Shown here piece by piece: positions 26,356 through 37,767 of a DNA stretch of 64,000 nt (position 1 is the stretch's first letter; the number at the start of each line of letters is the position of its first letter). Origin of the DNA: Tetrahymena thermophila SB210 (Eukaryota > Ciliophora > Oligohymenophorea > Hymenostomatida > Tetrahymenidae); NCBI RefSeq assembly GCF_000189635.1, contig NW_002476270.1:310001-374000 (forward strand), in the 5' to 3' direction. Position numbers and translations under genes: made by a program. Under the pieces are notes generated by a model. That model made no database searches. It saw nothing but the letters and a program-made list of their open reading frames with translations, and was not told where the DNA came from.

Positions 26356-28024
26356 TTATTTGTATGTATTAAATAATAATATTTTTAATTAATATCTTAA
26401 TTACTATTTTGATTGTTTAATTGGCTTTTTGATATATATATTCAGTTAAAGTTTTTATGCTTAATTTATTATAATCTATTGAAATTACCATTAATCAAAC
26501 TATTTAACAAATTTTAAGCAACTTTTTTGTTATTAAAGTTATTAAATATGATTAAATAAATAGCTTTTAACTACTACTAGAAAACTGTTTTCTAAAATTT
26601 AATTCAACAATATTTTTTACCATGTTTTTACAAATAAATTTTATTATATTTTTAACTTATTTAAGGAATAACTTACTTGTATTTTTAATATATATATTTC
26701 ATGTAATTTTAACTATTTTATATTTATCCATTCATTGAAAATTCATTAAAATTAGTATATAGCATTATCTACAACATTGTTAGATTCAAACAAATTCTTT
26801 AAAAATAAAAGCTATTTTCTAATGAAATAAAAATATTTTTATGGTTAATTTTTAACATAGACTTTAAATAATTTATTTAATCAGTTTAGTTATTTTGTAA
26901 GATTCGGAATTTTAAAGATATATTTTAAGAAATTTAAATTCTGATTATATTAGGCTAATTTATTTATATTGTCATCAGAGCATGATATGTTTTTATTTAT
27001 TTTTCTCACCTCATGTTAAACAGTTAATTATGTGTGATATACTTAAATTCTAGACTTAGTTTTTGTTAGATATCCAAATTATTAGTTAATTTAGTTGACA
27101 TATAAGTAGATATTTTATTACAAGAGATAGTTTTTGAGATTTTTTATTTAGTTTAACTAATTTTATTTATGAAATATTTATTTATAAATAAAATAGATTT
27201 TATGATATTTTATATAAATTTTGAAATTAATTATTATCATCTTTTTTACTCAAGTTTTTAATTTAATTTGTATTATTTAATTTCTAATTTTTCAATGGAT
27301 TTTTAGTTCTTTCATTTGATTATGAATTGAGAGAGCTATGATATTTGTTTGGTCTTTTTTATTGAAGAGTTTATAAATAATTAAAATTTAATTAAAGTGA
27401 ATATTTTTTTAATTTAATTTCTTTAAAATATTTTTGAAGATCTCTACACTTACATAATTTGGATTTATGATTGATACTTTGATGATTATTTAATTTTTTG
27501 TATAAAACAATCTAGTTTTTAATTCTGTGTTATTTTTTTATACTCTGTTTTATTATGTCTATTAAACTTTAATTTAAATTCAGAAACAAGATAATTCTTT
27601 AATTAAAATTTCTTTAGAATTTATAAGCATATTCAATAAAAAAAAATTCTTAATTGTTATTAATTGATTGCTATAATTTATCGATCAAAATTTGAATAAT
27701 TTACTTCTAAAAAGGCGCACTTTTAGAAATTATCTAATTGCTTTGAATCAATAGTTAAACACATTCTCATTAGAATTTTATGGATAAACAGGCATAATTA
27801 GCATTATAATTAATTTTAATTTGAAAAATATCAAAAAATAAAATCTGGAAAAAAAAACTTAAAGCAAAGGAAAACACTGATATAAAAAGGGCCCACTTCA
27901 ATTATTTCTATGAATTAAAAATTTCTTCAAGAGAACAGAGATTTAATTAAAAATCTAGTATAATAATTATTATTTTATTAAATTAGTTTGATTAAATATT
28001 TATATTAAGTATGAGGAAAATAAA
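26356..28024. other. Divergent intergenic region, AT-rich, with partial copy of a downstream repeat
   Basis: About 1.7 kb between divergent genes. It is mostly A/T runs. Near 27860-27885 the motif aaaacactgatata recurs, which is also found at the start of both units of the 0.6-kb tandem repeat at 30750-31890. No gene or RNA was recognised. Confidence 0.55.
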
Positions 28025-28657
28025 ATGCCTTAGGTCTAAAGATAATTATAGATCATTAAAGGAAAGAAGGTTAAATATTGGAAATTATATGAGCTTACTA
28101 GCAAAAATATAATTCGTAAAGATAAGCCTGGTCCTAATAGAATGATTGAAGTGGAGTGGCACATAAATAATAGACAAATAAAATCATTCAAAGATTTTTG
28201 TTAATGTGCCAAAGATTATTTGTAGGGAAAGGGTATTTTTGATGTAAAAATATAAAGCCTCAGAAACCGTTACAAAGACCATAAAAGGATAGTCAAAAAA
28301 CATGAGTTAAATTATTTTATATTTAATACACTAAAAATATAATTAAATATTTTTATCAAAAAGACATCTAGATCAAGTTTTAAACTTTTGATGCCTTTTT
28401 ATAAAGATTAAAATTAACTTTCGCAATCATTAATTGCATTATCTTGCAAAAAGTATCAACTTTTCCTTATTTATATCAGTACTTAAGCATTTTTAAAATT
28501 TACAAAGCTAACAAACTGGATTCATAATAAAAATGAAAGTTAGGGATTTTAATAATAATTAAATTTAATAGAAGCTTTATTAAAGAAAAAATCAATCTAG
28601 TCTGATTTTTTAGGAGGTATTATTATTAATAAGGAAATAAATTATTTGTTAGGCTGA
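28025..28657 (+). CDS. Uncharacterised basic protein
   Basis: An open ciliate frame of 210 residues from ATG to TGA, rich in Lys, Gln, Ile and Leu. The first ~95 residues are the most protein-like (KPGPNRMIEVEWHINNRQIK, then FKDFCQCAKDYLQGKGIFD and IQSLRNRYKDHKR) and might be a small DNA-binding or helical domain. No membrane segment or signal peptide is seen. The second half is more AT-biased and could include an unrecognised intron. It lies 0.3 kb upstream of the nine-exon helix-turn-helix gene on the same strand. I do not recognise the family. Confidence 0.5.
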
Positions 28658-28994
28658 TATTTATTTTATGTGTGTTTCTTAGTGAGTATCACATTAAAAT
28701 AAAACACTTTTATTTTTTTTATGTGAAAAACAAAAAAAGCTCATAAAACAAGGATTGTTATTTACTTATTTTTTAAACAACTATGATGTAGAATTAATAT
28801 TTATTTATCAGAATTTAGCATTTTCGTTTAGTTTTTTTTCCTTGTATAAACAATTCTCATTTACTATTTAAAATAATTTTTGCTTTTGTAAAAATAACTT
28901 AAAGCTCTTTCATCTTTTTATCTTTTTACAAGAAAAAATAAGATTAAGATAAACAATATTTCAACCAATAATTTAAAAAGAAAAAAAAGAAAAA
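28658..28994. other. Short intergenic spacer
   Basis: A/T-rich spacer between two plus-strand genes, presumably the 3' UTR of the first and promoter of the second. No other feature seen. Confidence 0.55.
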
Positions 28995-30431
28995 ATGAAA
29001 GACCTAAAATCTTCAAAAAGTTAAATCAAAAAGGGCTAAGAAAAAAATTGGACCCTTAATTCTAATTTAGGATCAGAGGCATCTCTAAAAAATAGAGAGA
29101 AGATGAAAGAGCTTAAAAAAGTATTACTTTTTATTAGCCTCATTTGCTTATATTTTATAGCTTAACAAAGCAAACTATAAACCTTTTTGTATATAGGACG
29201 CAAAATCTGTACGGGAAATTATAAATGAGTTTGGAATTTCTAAAGCTCACTTGCATAGAATAACCAGTGAAAATTACACAGGCCCTCAAAGTAGCATATA
29301 ATTATTTTATTAATTTGTTTTAAATATTCATAAAAATAATAGAAAAAGGTAGAAGATAGTATCTTACTGATGATCTAAGATTTACAATCTTAGATAGAAT
29401 TTTAAGGAAAATGAAAGATGACACCTAAAGGACTAACTTCTTAAATATGAAGCCAAAAGAGTTTATCTCACTTTTAAGAAAGGACCCTATAATAATAGAT
29501 TTAGAGGGGTAGGGAAAGGGTAACAGAAGTACTAACTTTTTCTACCCCGAGTGCAAACGCTTCTAAAGTCTTTTTAAAGAAAACCAAAAAATCCTATAAA
29601 AGTATTAAATTATATATTATAATTTTTTTTTTACTTAAATGCGAGACATAAAAATTGATTGAAAATAATAAAATAGCTATAACACAAAAATCAATGCTGA
29701 GCCATATTAGGCTCAAACCCAAAACTAATATTAGGAATCTCTAAATTAATAGGGTAATTTATTTATTACTTTAAAAAATTAATTATTCGTAGATTTTTTT
29801 TTTAAAAATATTTTTTTAAATTAATTTAGATTCCTCCTTAAACGAGTACTTCGATTCCACCGAAAGTGCTCTATCTCAAAATAATAGTATTTTATTAAAT
29901 GCAAAATCACGATATAAATTAATATTTTATTAATAAAGCTTAAATGCGCGAACAACTATTCTAAGCTAATTAAAATAGTTACTATTTACCTAGTAAAGAT
30001 TTCTAAAATTTTTATTTTAACATAATCTAGAAAATTTTTCATAATATAGATTAAAATTTTGGTGATGAACAATGCTAATCTTATGAAACTAATTAATTTG
30101 GAAATCAATCTAATATATTTATCCAAAGAAATTGTAAATTATATTTTCCACTTATTTTTATTAATAAAATAAAATAATTTAAAATATTTTTTATTTAGAA
30201 TACGAAGGTTTTTGCAATGTGAATTACCTAAATAATTAATTCAATAATACATGTAATTTTATTTTTATAAAAAAATAAAAATAGCAATATAATTAATTTA
30301 TTATAAATAAAGCATAAGCCTAAAACTAATCAGAAATTATATCAAATTCTAATGAAGATTGTTTAGAAGATATTTCTAATTTCCTCAATTTGTAGGAAAT
30401 TAGAGGAGGATAATTTAATGATGATCAATGA
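28995..30431 (+). CDS. Helix-turn-helix protein with Q/N-rich tail, nine exons
   Basis: Nine exons (28995-29120, 29197-29290, 29343-29601, 29677-29753, 29830-29886, 29939-29977, 30050-30133, 30199-30252, 30313-30431) join in phase to 302 residues. Every junction is GT-AG and the sum is an exact multiple of three. Residues ~43-62 (AKSVREIINEFGISKAHLHR) form a convincing helix-turn-helix, followed by a basic KKGRRQYL and a helical segment to ~125. The rest is Gln/Asn-rich, with an acidic end (NEDCLEDISNFLNLQEIRGG). The architecture matches the minus-strand protein at 19852-21132: N-terminal helix-turn-helix, basic patch, Q/N-rich tail. A transcription regulator or a domesticated transposase DNA-binding domain are both possible. 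No DDE catalytic domain is seen. Confidence 0.7.
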
Positions 30432-30749
30432 TGAAAAAAAGGCTATACCAACAAATTTTATTAATTTGCTAAATATTAAAATAAAATAAAATAATTTATG
30501 TTTATTCTAAAATAAAAAATTATAATAATGAATTAAAAATTAAAAAAATATATTTATTATTTTTTGTTAGTAAAAAAATAAATAAATAATTTTATTTTAT
30601 TTATTTTATTTTTTTTAATTTAATTAAGTAAATTTGACAAATACTTTCAATTTTTTACCTAAATATGATAACATAACTAGGTTATAAATTTTCTTTCCTA
30701 TAGGTTCTTATTAAATTTAATTATTAAAAAAATACTTCTTTTATATGGG

Positions 30750-31890
30750 CGAATAATAAAGGTGAAGGCAAAGTAAAACACTGATATACTAAATAATCCT
30801 ATAAAAGTAATTTTTAAAATTATGAAATTCTATTTAAATTGTCCATGTTTTTTATACAATAGCTATATGATTTCTCTTATCTTGTAATTAGACTACCTTT
30901 TTTTGCAAAAATTGCATATTTATTGATAAATTAATGATTATTCCTACTTAAAATCTAGCTAACCATATCCCTCTAATCCCCTCCTTTAATATATAAATAT
31001 GGAGAAAAAAATTAAATGTCGCGGTCTCTTTTTTTTTTGGTAACTATTAAATTATTTTAATGTATTTTTAACTAATGGCTTTAATTTTTTGGCTCTATTT
31101 TAACATCATTTATAAATTTTAACAATTTATACTTGATATGATATTTCTTAGATTTTTAAGCTATTTAAACAAAATATTTTAAATATTTTTTCTTATATAA
31201 TTAAAAGTAAGATGAACCTAAAATAATATTATTATCGTCTAATTAAATAAGTTAAAATAGTTTATAAAAAAAAGTTAAATAGGATTCTCATTATTGTTGC
31301 AATGAGTTAATTTTCTCCTATATGTTTTATACGGGCTAATAAAAAATGGGAAAGCAAAGTAAAACACTGATATACTAAATAATCCTATAAAAGTAATTTT
31401 TTTAATTACGAAATTCTATTTAAATAATCCATCTTTTTTATAAAATAGCTATAGGTTTCTCTTATCTTGTAATTTGACTACCTTTTTTTGCTAAATTGCC
31501 TATTTATTTAAAATATTTATTATTGTTTCTACTTAAAATTTAGCTAACCATAAGCCTCTAATCCCCCCTCCTTTAATATATAAATATGAAGAAAAAAAAA
31601 AAAAATGTTTCTGTCTCTATTTTTTATGGTAAATATTAAATTATTTTAATTTATTTTTAACTTGATGGCTTTAATTTTTTGGCTATATTTTAATATCATT
31701 ATTTAATGATTACAATTTATACTTGATATGATACTTCTGAGATTTTTAAACAACTTAAACAAAATATTATAAATATTTTTCTTATATAATTAAAAATCCA
31801 TCAATACCCTTTAAGTAAGATACACCTAAAATAATAATATTATTGAATTATTAAATTTGTTAAAATAATTAGTTAAGGGGCAGTGCCAAA
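30750..31890. repeat. Two-copy direct tandem repeat, ~580 bp per unit
   Basis: Unit 1 is about 30750-31310 and unit 2 about 31335-31890. Shared landmarks in the same order are aaagtaaaacactgatata, aaataatcctataaaagt, tttctcttatcttgtaatt, ctcctttaatatataaatat, ggctttaattttttggct and atacttgatatgata. The copies differ by scattered substitutions and small length changes. Neither unit shows a conserved open reading frame, so this is noncoding or decayed sequence. Confidence 0.85.
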
Positions 31891-32164
31891 ACGAATAATA
31901 CTATTTGCAAGGCACTTTGAAATCAAATAGATAAAAAAAAGAATGAAGAAAATAAATTAAAAAAAAGACTTTAAGACAAAAAAAAAAAAAAAATACTTTA
32001 AAATATGTAAACAAAATATTATTTATCTTTTTATTTTTGAAATAGCGAAAATGATAGCATTAAAAATATAATTATGAAAATATTTAGTGAAGCAATTAGC
32101 AAACAGTAATAAATTTTAATAATTAATAAAAAAAATATTTTAAATAAACAGAAATATATTTTTA

Positions 32165-32183
32165 TTATTATTATTATTATTTG
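32165..32183. repeat. ATT microsatellite
   Basis: About six ATT units in noncoding DNA. Confidence 0.8.
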
Positions 32184-32519
32184 ATAGGTTAATTGATATT
32201 ATCGATTATGTAATGCTTTAATCAAAAGAGCTATGATATTGATTTGATTGTCTTTTATTTAAAAATAATTAGCTGTTTAGTTAGACTACCTTATGTAATT
32301 AGGATAAATAAAAATTTAGGTCATGGATGATTTTTACTAATTTAATTTTAAAAGTTAAATGCTTTATCCTAAGATTTAAATTTCCATAGTAAATTTGCTT
32401 GTTTTATGTCTTTTTTAACTATGCAAAGAGGGATAATGATGCCAAAAATTTAACGATTTTTTGACTAAATATTTAACAGATGATATTTATTAGCGTCTAT
32501 CTAATTATATTAAAATCCC

Positions 32520-32940
32520 TCTTTGTTTAAACATGCTAAACAATTATTTATTCATTCTTATAATTTTAAAAGCTTTATTAGAAATTATTACTTTTAAATT
32601 TATTAAGTTAAATTAATTACTCTAGTATATATTGATAAGCTAAAATTCAATGTTTAGGCCTTTTTTATGATGAGGGGTTTTTCTGAAATTTTAGTTTTAT
32701 TAAATTCCTGATTATCTAAACCAGCTAGACATACACAATTATTAAATATTCATTTTTATATTCTTAAATATTTTTATTAGAATTATTTATAGTTTTATTA
32801 AATTAAATTATTTATTTATTCTGTTTAAAAAAAATAAATCATAATTAAGTGTTTATGTGTTTTTTATGATCAGGAATTTTTCTGAAATTTTAATTTTCTG
32901 ATTTTAAGCCATTTGCTAAATAAAATTCTCCATTTAAAGC
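32520..32940 (-). repeat. Tandem duplication of the 3' end of the pseudokinase-MORN gene (~210 bp)
   Basis: The last codons of the gene encode NQNFRKIPDHKKHINTQL. About 215 bases downstream a second copy would read NQNFRKTPHHKKGLNIEF before TGA. The flanking bases (AATAAAACTATAAATAATTC and AATAAATTTAAAAGTAATAA type blocks, then AAGAATGAATA) also align. The copy lies after the gene's TGA, so it looks like a duplicated terminal exon/3' UTR left outside the gene. Confidence 0.65.
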
Positions 32941-35028
32941 CTTTCCATCATCAAATTCTCCTTCAAATCTCACACCATCTGTAAAATAGTAAATTCCCTT
33001 CCCATTAAAATTATTGTCTTTAAAATATCCTTCATATCTTTCACCATTATGAAATTTAAGAGTGCCTTTCCCATTTTTAGCATTTTAGAAATACTCTCCT
33101 ATATAAATTGTACCATTAGCCCATTTATACATGCCGTGACCTTCCCTTAAGTTATTTTTCCATTCTCCTGTATACTTATTACCTCCTAAATAGTAATATA
33201 CTCCTTTTCCTTCATATAATCCATCCACAAACGATCCTTCGTACCTATTACCCTTGTGAAAATACATCTTTCCTTATCCATGAGGTACTTTTTATTATAC
33301 TTCTCCAATATAATATCCATTAGGAAAGAAAACTATATCTTATTGTGAAACTTTTGATTACTTGGATTAGGAATCTAGCTATTATGAGGTTTTTCTATTT
33401 CTTTATTATTCATTTTTTTCTTCAATTTATTTATCTGACTGTGGGTAACTATTAGTAGCATTAGTTGTTAATTGTTTAACTATGGTCTTTTATTCAAAAT
33501 CTTTTTCTTTTACTTATTAAATTTTAATTTCTTTTTAGTCTTTTTTTAATAAATTTTCATTTATTTCATCTAACGAAATATCAGACTCACTGCTTGGTAA
33601 GTTATCTAAATCTATTTTGTTACTTCCTAGTTCATTTTAATTTGAGTTTTCCTAGTTATCATCTTCAGTGTCAAAGTATTAAGTAGTTATTTCATATTCA
33701 ATTGGTTAATTTTAGCTGTCAGAATTGACAGCAGTCCATTAATTTAATTTATTGTCATAAAATTTCGATTTTCTGTATGCAGGAGTACAATTTTGGCTAT
33801 CATCATTAGATTAAGTCTAAACACCTTTGTCTTCCTTCTGATTAATTTGCATTTTATTTTATTTGTATTTTCTAAAAGATTCTTGAACTAAAACAACTAA
33901 GTAAATTATGTAAAGCACCACTTTACTAAAACTCTTTTAAAAATACAAAAACATTTTTTTTGTATTGGTGAATAAAAAATAAAAAAAACTTTTGGTTTAA
34001 GCAGAATTTTAATGGTTATTATAACTAGTTGAAGAATTATCAATTTTATTTAAGTTATTTTAACCATTTTTAAATTAGAATTGATTAGTTTCAATAGAAC
34101 CTCCATCTAAAAGGCATTTTATCTAATTGTAAGATTATTCTAATATTTCAACTGATTAATCAGCTCTTAAAATTTATCTATCGTTTTTTATTAAATTTAA
34201 GGCTATTTCAAATAAAAAGTGGTATCTACCTTCTAATTTATCCTTAAGTAGTAATAGCTGATCAATATTCCTACTTTATAAATTTATTAATTCTTCAATT
34301 TTGTTTTCAACCCTTAAACCTATTATATCTAATAATACCACTCCTAGACTGTATAAATCTGATTCATTAGATGGGCTTTGTTAATCAAGTTACTCTTTTG
34401 AGCTGTAATATATAGTGAAGGGATCATAAAAAGCATGCTTCAAGTTATTATATAAAAACTTAGAAGCACCCTGATAAGAAAATTTTAGTGTATAAGAGGA
34501 ATCTATCAAAAAATTAGATGGGTTTAAATCTCCGTGGATAATATTTTTTTAATGCAAAATAAGTAATGACCTAATAGCTTATGCACATAAATCATAGGTA
34601 GTTTGTAGGCTAAGATTTTAATCTCTCCTAACAAAATGATATAAATCTCCATTGATGCAGAGATCCATAATCACAAAAAGCATTTCTGTTTGCTCATCAT
34701 AATAAATTTGGTGTATTTTGAGCAAATTTTTATCTTCTTAATCTTAAAACATTATAAATTACTTTTAAAGATCTTTTAACACAGCTTAATTTCTGCAAGT
34801 CTATACTTTGATAGCAACTTCAGTATTCAAAGTGGAGCTAAAAGCTTTAAAGACTACACTATATTTGCTGCAAGCAATAATGTCAAGGACATCATAATCC
34901 TTCTAAAATAGGTAATTATTAGCTTAGAGTACTTAGCTTGTAGATAAATTGCAATCTTGGCTTTACTTGTAAATGTTCTAAAGCTATTCATCATCTAAGG
35001 ATTAATTTTTGTTTTATAAATTTTCCAT
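32839..35028 (-). CDS. Predicted pseudokinase fused to MORN repeats
   Basis: A single exon of 729 residues. Residues ~46-305 have a protein kinase fold pattern: VAIKV (the beta-3 Lys), LFVIMDLCINGDLYHFV (hinge), IIHGDLNPSNFLID (HRD loop as HGD, Asp and Asn kept) and SDLYSLGVVLLDI (helix F). The Gly-rich loop is absent (IIACSKYSVVF), and the metal-binding DFG is replaced by SYQG, so catalysis is unlikely. A hydrophobic segment (VVLYIIYLVVLV) lies near residue 370. Residues ~390-560 are acidic and polar. Residues ~565-700 hold about six MORN repeats (for example GNRYEGSFVDGLYEGKGVYY). By inference it is a membrane-associated scaffold with a regulatory kinase-like head. A weakly active atypical kinase cannot be excluded. 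Confidence 0.85.
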
Positions 35029-35928
35029 TTTGAACAGTTCTATTAGCTAGCTCCTATTTGTTTTTTATGTATGTGTCTGCTATTACAATCTAAATAATAT
35101 TTGCTAATTGAAAAATCTTAAAAGTAAAATTACTTTGAATTTTTATTTAATTAAATAATGTTTAATTTTTGATTCGCTTTCTTACTAGTTTTAGATAGTA
35201 ATAACAAATTCTGACACATGTGTCATGTTTTATCGAAGGTATACTCAAATTTATTATAAGACTACCTATTTCAACATAATTTAAAATAGATTTAGCTCAT
35301 CTAATTATAAAATTAAATTGATTAAAAATAATAATAAATGCAGAAAACTTTGAAAGCAACACAAAACTAGATTATAATTTATATCGTTTTTATCACTATT
35401 AAAAACAATTATATTTTTTTTATAGTTTATTCTATATTTATTAAATGATGTATTTGCTTTTTATTAGTTATTTAGTTGTTAGTTAGCTAGTTAACTATCG
35501 AAACAGTGGTCTATTTATTTATTATAAAGTATTTTTCGCAATCTGTTTATTTATTTTTATTTTCAAAAGAATTTTTTGAACTTTTGTTTAATCAATTAAT
35601 AAGATTTAACTTAAAAGCAAATAAATCTTTTAACTTAATTTAAAATATATTAAATTTAACTAATTATAAAATTATATTTATTGAAGATAATATTAAATGC
35701 AGAAAATTTAGTTAAAAATACAAAATTATATTACAAGTTATTCATTTATCATATATAAAAATAATTTTAATATTTATTTTAGTTTAAAGGTAATATTTTA
35801 GTGTATAAAATTTATTTAGTTAGTTAGTTAGTTTCCTGTTTATTTATTTATATAAAAGTATTTTTAATAATTTATTGATTATTTATTTTATTTGTAAGTA
35901 TTATTTCCTCATTCATTTTCTCAATCAA
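35029..35928. other. Intergenic, AT-rich, with a diverged tandem duplication
   Basis: It lies upstream of the pseudokinase-MORN gene. It contains two related blocks (listed separately) and TTAG-type short repeats near 35475 and 35816. No gene was recognised. Confidence 0.6.
35275..35915. repeat. Diverged two-copy direct repeat (~370 bp spacing)
   Basis: The blocks 35275-35570 and 35640-35915 share, in order, ctaattataaaatta, ataataaatgcagaaaa / taatattaaatgcagaaaa, (t)agttagttag near the middle, and tttatttattataaagtattttt / tttatttatataaaagtattttt. Divergence is substantial, so this is an older duplication than the 30750-31890 one. Confidence 0.6.
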
Positions 35929-37767
35929 TCAAAATAGTTACTTGTCAAATTTGGTTTTAGATGAAGTTGGTTGATTTATAATGTATGAATTTTTTTAATT
36001 CCTCTAAATTTACAGTTGTGCCCCACTTTAAGGATTAGGTTTAAAAATAGTGAAGTCATCTTCATTTTTATTTTGGTTAAGCTAAATTGAAAATTAATTT
36101 TATTGTTTGTCTTGAGAAACAAGAGGATTAATGAATTAGTTTCTGTTTATGTTAGGATTTTATTATTTTTAAACATTCATATTTTATTATTAATTATAGT
36201 AAGGAAGTTAATGATTTTCAACATAGTTAGATTCCTTGATGCGTTTGGTTGCGTTTTCTTTGAAGTAATTAAAATTTGAGAAGTCTGCTGTTATGTTTGC
36301 TTAATCACTCTTTCTTTTGTTGAGAAAACTTTCATTAACATAGTTATGATTGCTTTACTAAGAAGAAGCGATACTGTATATTTGATTAGATTATGCAAAA
36401 CTGTTATTTAAATTATTATGTAGGTGTTGTTAATGTTCCATTTCTTAGTTAATGTTAATCTTTTTTTTATTTGCTTTTAAAGAAGAATTGTTGTTGACAG
36501 GTGCTTAGGGTTTTTTAAATACTTATTACTATTAGTAATCTTCATTTCTTCTATAAATGTTATTTTAAATTGGAAGTTCTTACTCTGCTTCCATTTAATC
36601 ATTATAATTATCTATTAAATGCATATTATTTGTCAACCCATTGATGTGACTTTAAATGCTACCATAGCTATTTAAAGGGTTTTAGAAGTCGCTATTTTCT
36701 TAGTATGGAATTTATCTTCTTTAATTAACAGCATATGTCTCTTATTATTGAGAATCATCAAAACGATTTGGTACAGCATTAGCTTAATAAGCATTTTAAT
36801 TATTGCTTCTTGAAATTTTAGGTTATTAAATGACTGTAGTGCTTTCATTTAGGTATATTTATTGCTGCATTTATACCTGTTATCTTTGAGCATCAAATGG
36901 GTTTTGCTTGTTATAATCTTCTTCGTCCTGTTCCATAATTGATTTGAATTGGGAAATAAAAGTAAAAGATTCATTTTTTGTTCTAAGAGAGACAGAAATG
37001 CAATCATCAACTATATCATTGCCAATAAAAAGTTAAATGGGATCCTTAAGTTTAATACCCATCATGACTTAAGGGACTAGGAAATTAGGAGGAATAGTCA
37101 GACGATTCTTTCCACTCATATTACTAATTAGAGAGTGATAATCATATTTTTCAAGAGCTGTTTTTTTGATGCTTATATTATTTTCATCTTCATTATTATA
37201 AGCGCTGACGTAATCGTTATAGAACTTAAAGTAAACACATTCATTTTTCTTTAAATCTTTCATTTATTTCATATAGACTTACTTAATTTCAAGATATTGA
37301 GTTTTATCATCTATAAAATTACGAAAAATGCTAAAATAAAGTTAGGGATTCATTCTTTACTATAAGAAAATTTCTTTCTTAACTTCCATCTAACCTTCAT
37401 CAACTATAATATTAAGTTGGAGTAAAGCTTTATTTTGAGCTTCATCTATGTTGTAAATATGCCATATCATTCTCTTGATTTGCTTTTTTATACTTTTAAG
37501 TACTCTTACGTAGTTTGTAACATCAAGTTCAAAGCATAAGAATTCATGACTTTCGTGTGCCATATGAGAGAAGAAATGTGGTTTAACATGGCATAAATTG
37601 ACCAAGTTTGAGCAATCTAAATTATCTAAATATTCCTAATTTTATAGCACTGCCCATCCTTCATTACGATGCCAAATAAATAAGACATTAGACTTTCCAC
37701 TCATAAAAGCTTTAAGTAGATCGCATAATAAGCTAATCTTCTTTTTATCTTCTAGATCGAATTTCAT
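35929..37767 (-). CDS. Possible Hus1/PCNA-fold clamp protein with Q/N-rich tail
   Basis: A single exon of 612 residues. It starts MKF, as Hus1 proteins do, and residues ~1-275 form a compact domain. The segment HEFLCFELDVTNYVRVLKSI resembles the Hus1 strand-helix that reads NEIYLELTSENLSRALKTA, and VDDCISVSLRTKNES near residue 250 could be a late sheet strand. If correct it would be part of the 9-1-1 DNA-damage checkpoint clamp in the nucleus. The similarity is short, so this is a tentative call. Residues 276-612 are Gln/Asn/Ser-rich and probably disordered, an extension absent from animal and yeast Hus1. A GCGCCAA motif lies about 235 bases upstream of the start. Confidence 0.7.

Larger units (their letters stand above)
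30432..32838. other. Convergent, gene-free region rich in tandem duplications
   Basis: About 2.4 kb between the 3' ends of the helix-turn-helix and pseudokinase genes. It contains a two-copy ~0.58-kb tandem repeat (30750-31890), a 16-base A run near 31978-31993, an ATT microsatellite at about 32165-32183, and a diverged copy of the downstream gene's last ~200 bases (32520-32730). No open frame of note. Confidence 0.65.

Noticed and set aside
29830-29886. GTACTTCGATTCCACC looked like a tRNA T-arm
   Set aside because: It lies in a coding exon of the helix-turn-helix gene and no acceptor, D or anticodon arm could be found around it.
31976-32000. Poly-A run considered as the tail of a retrotransposed copy
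   Set aside because: Homopolymer A runs are common here, and no upstream gene-like copy or target-site duplication is visible.
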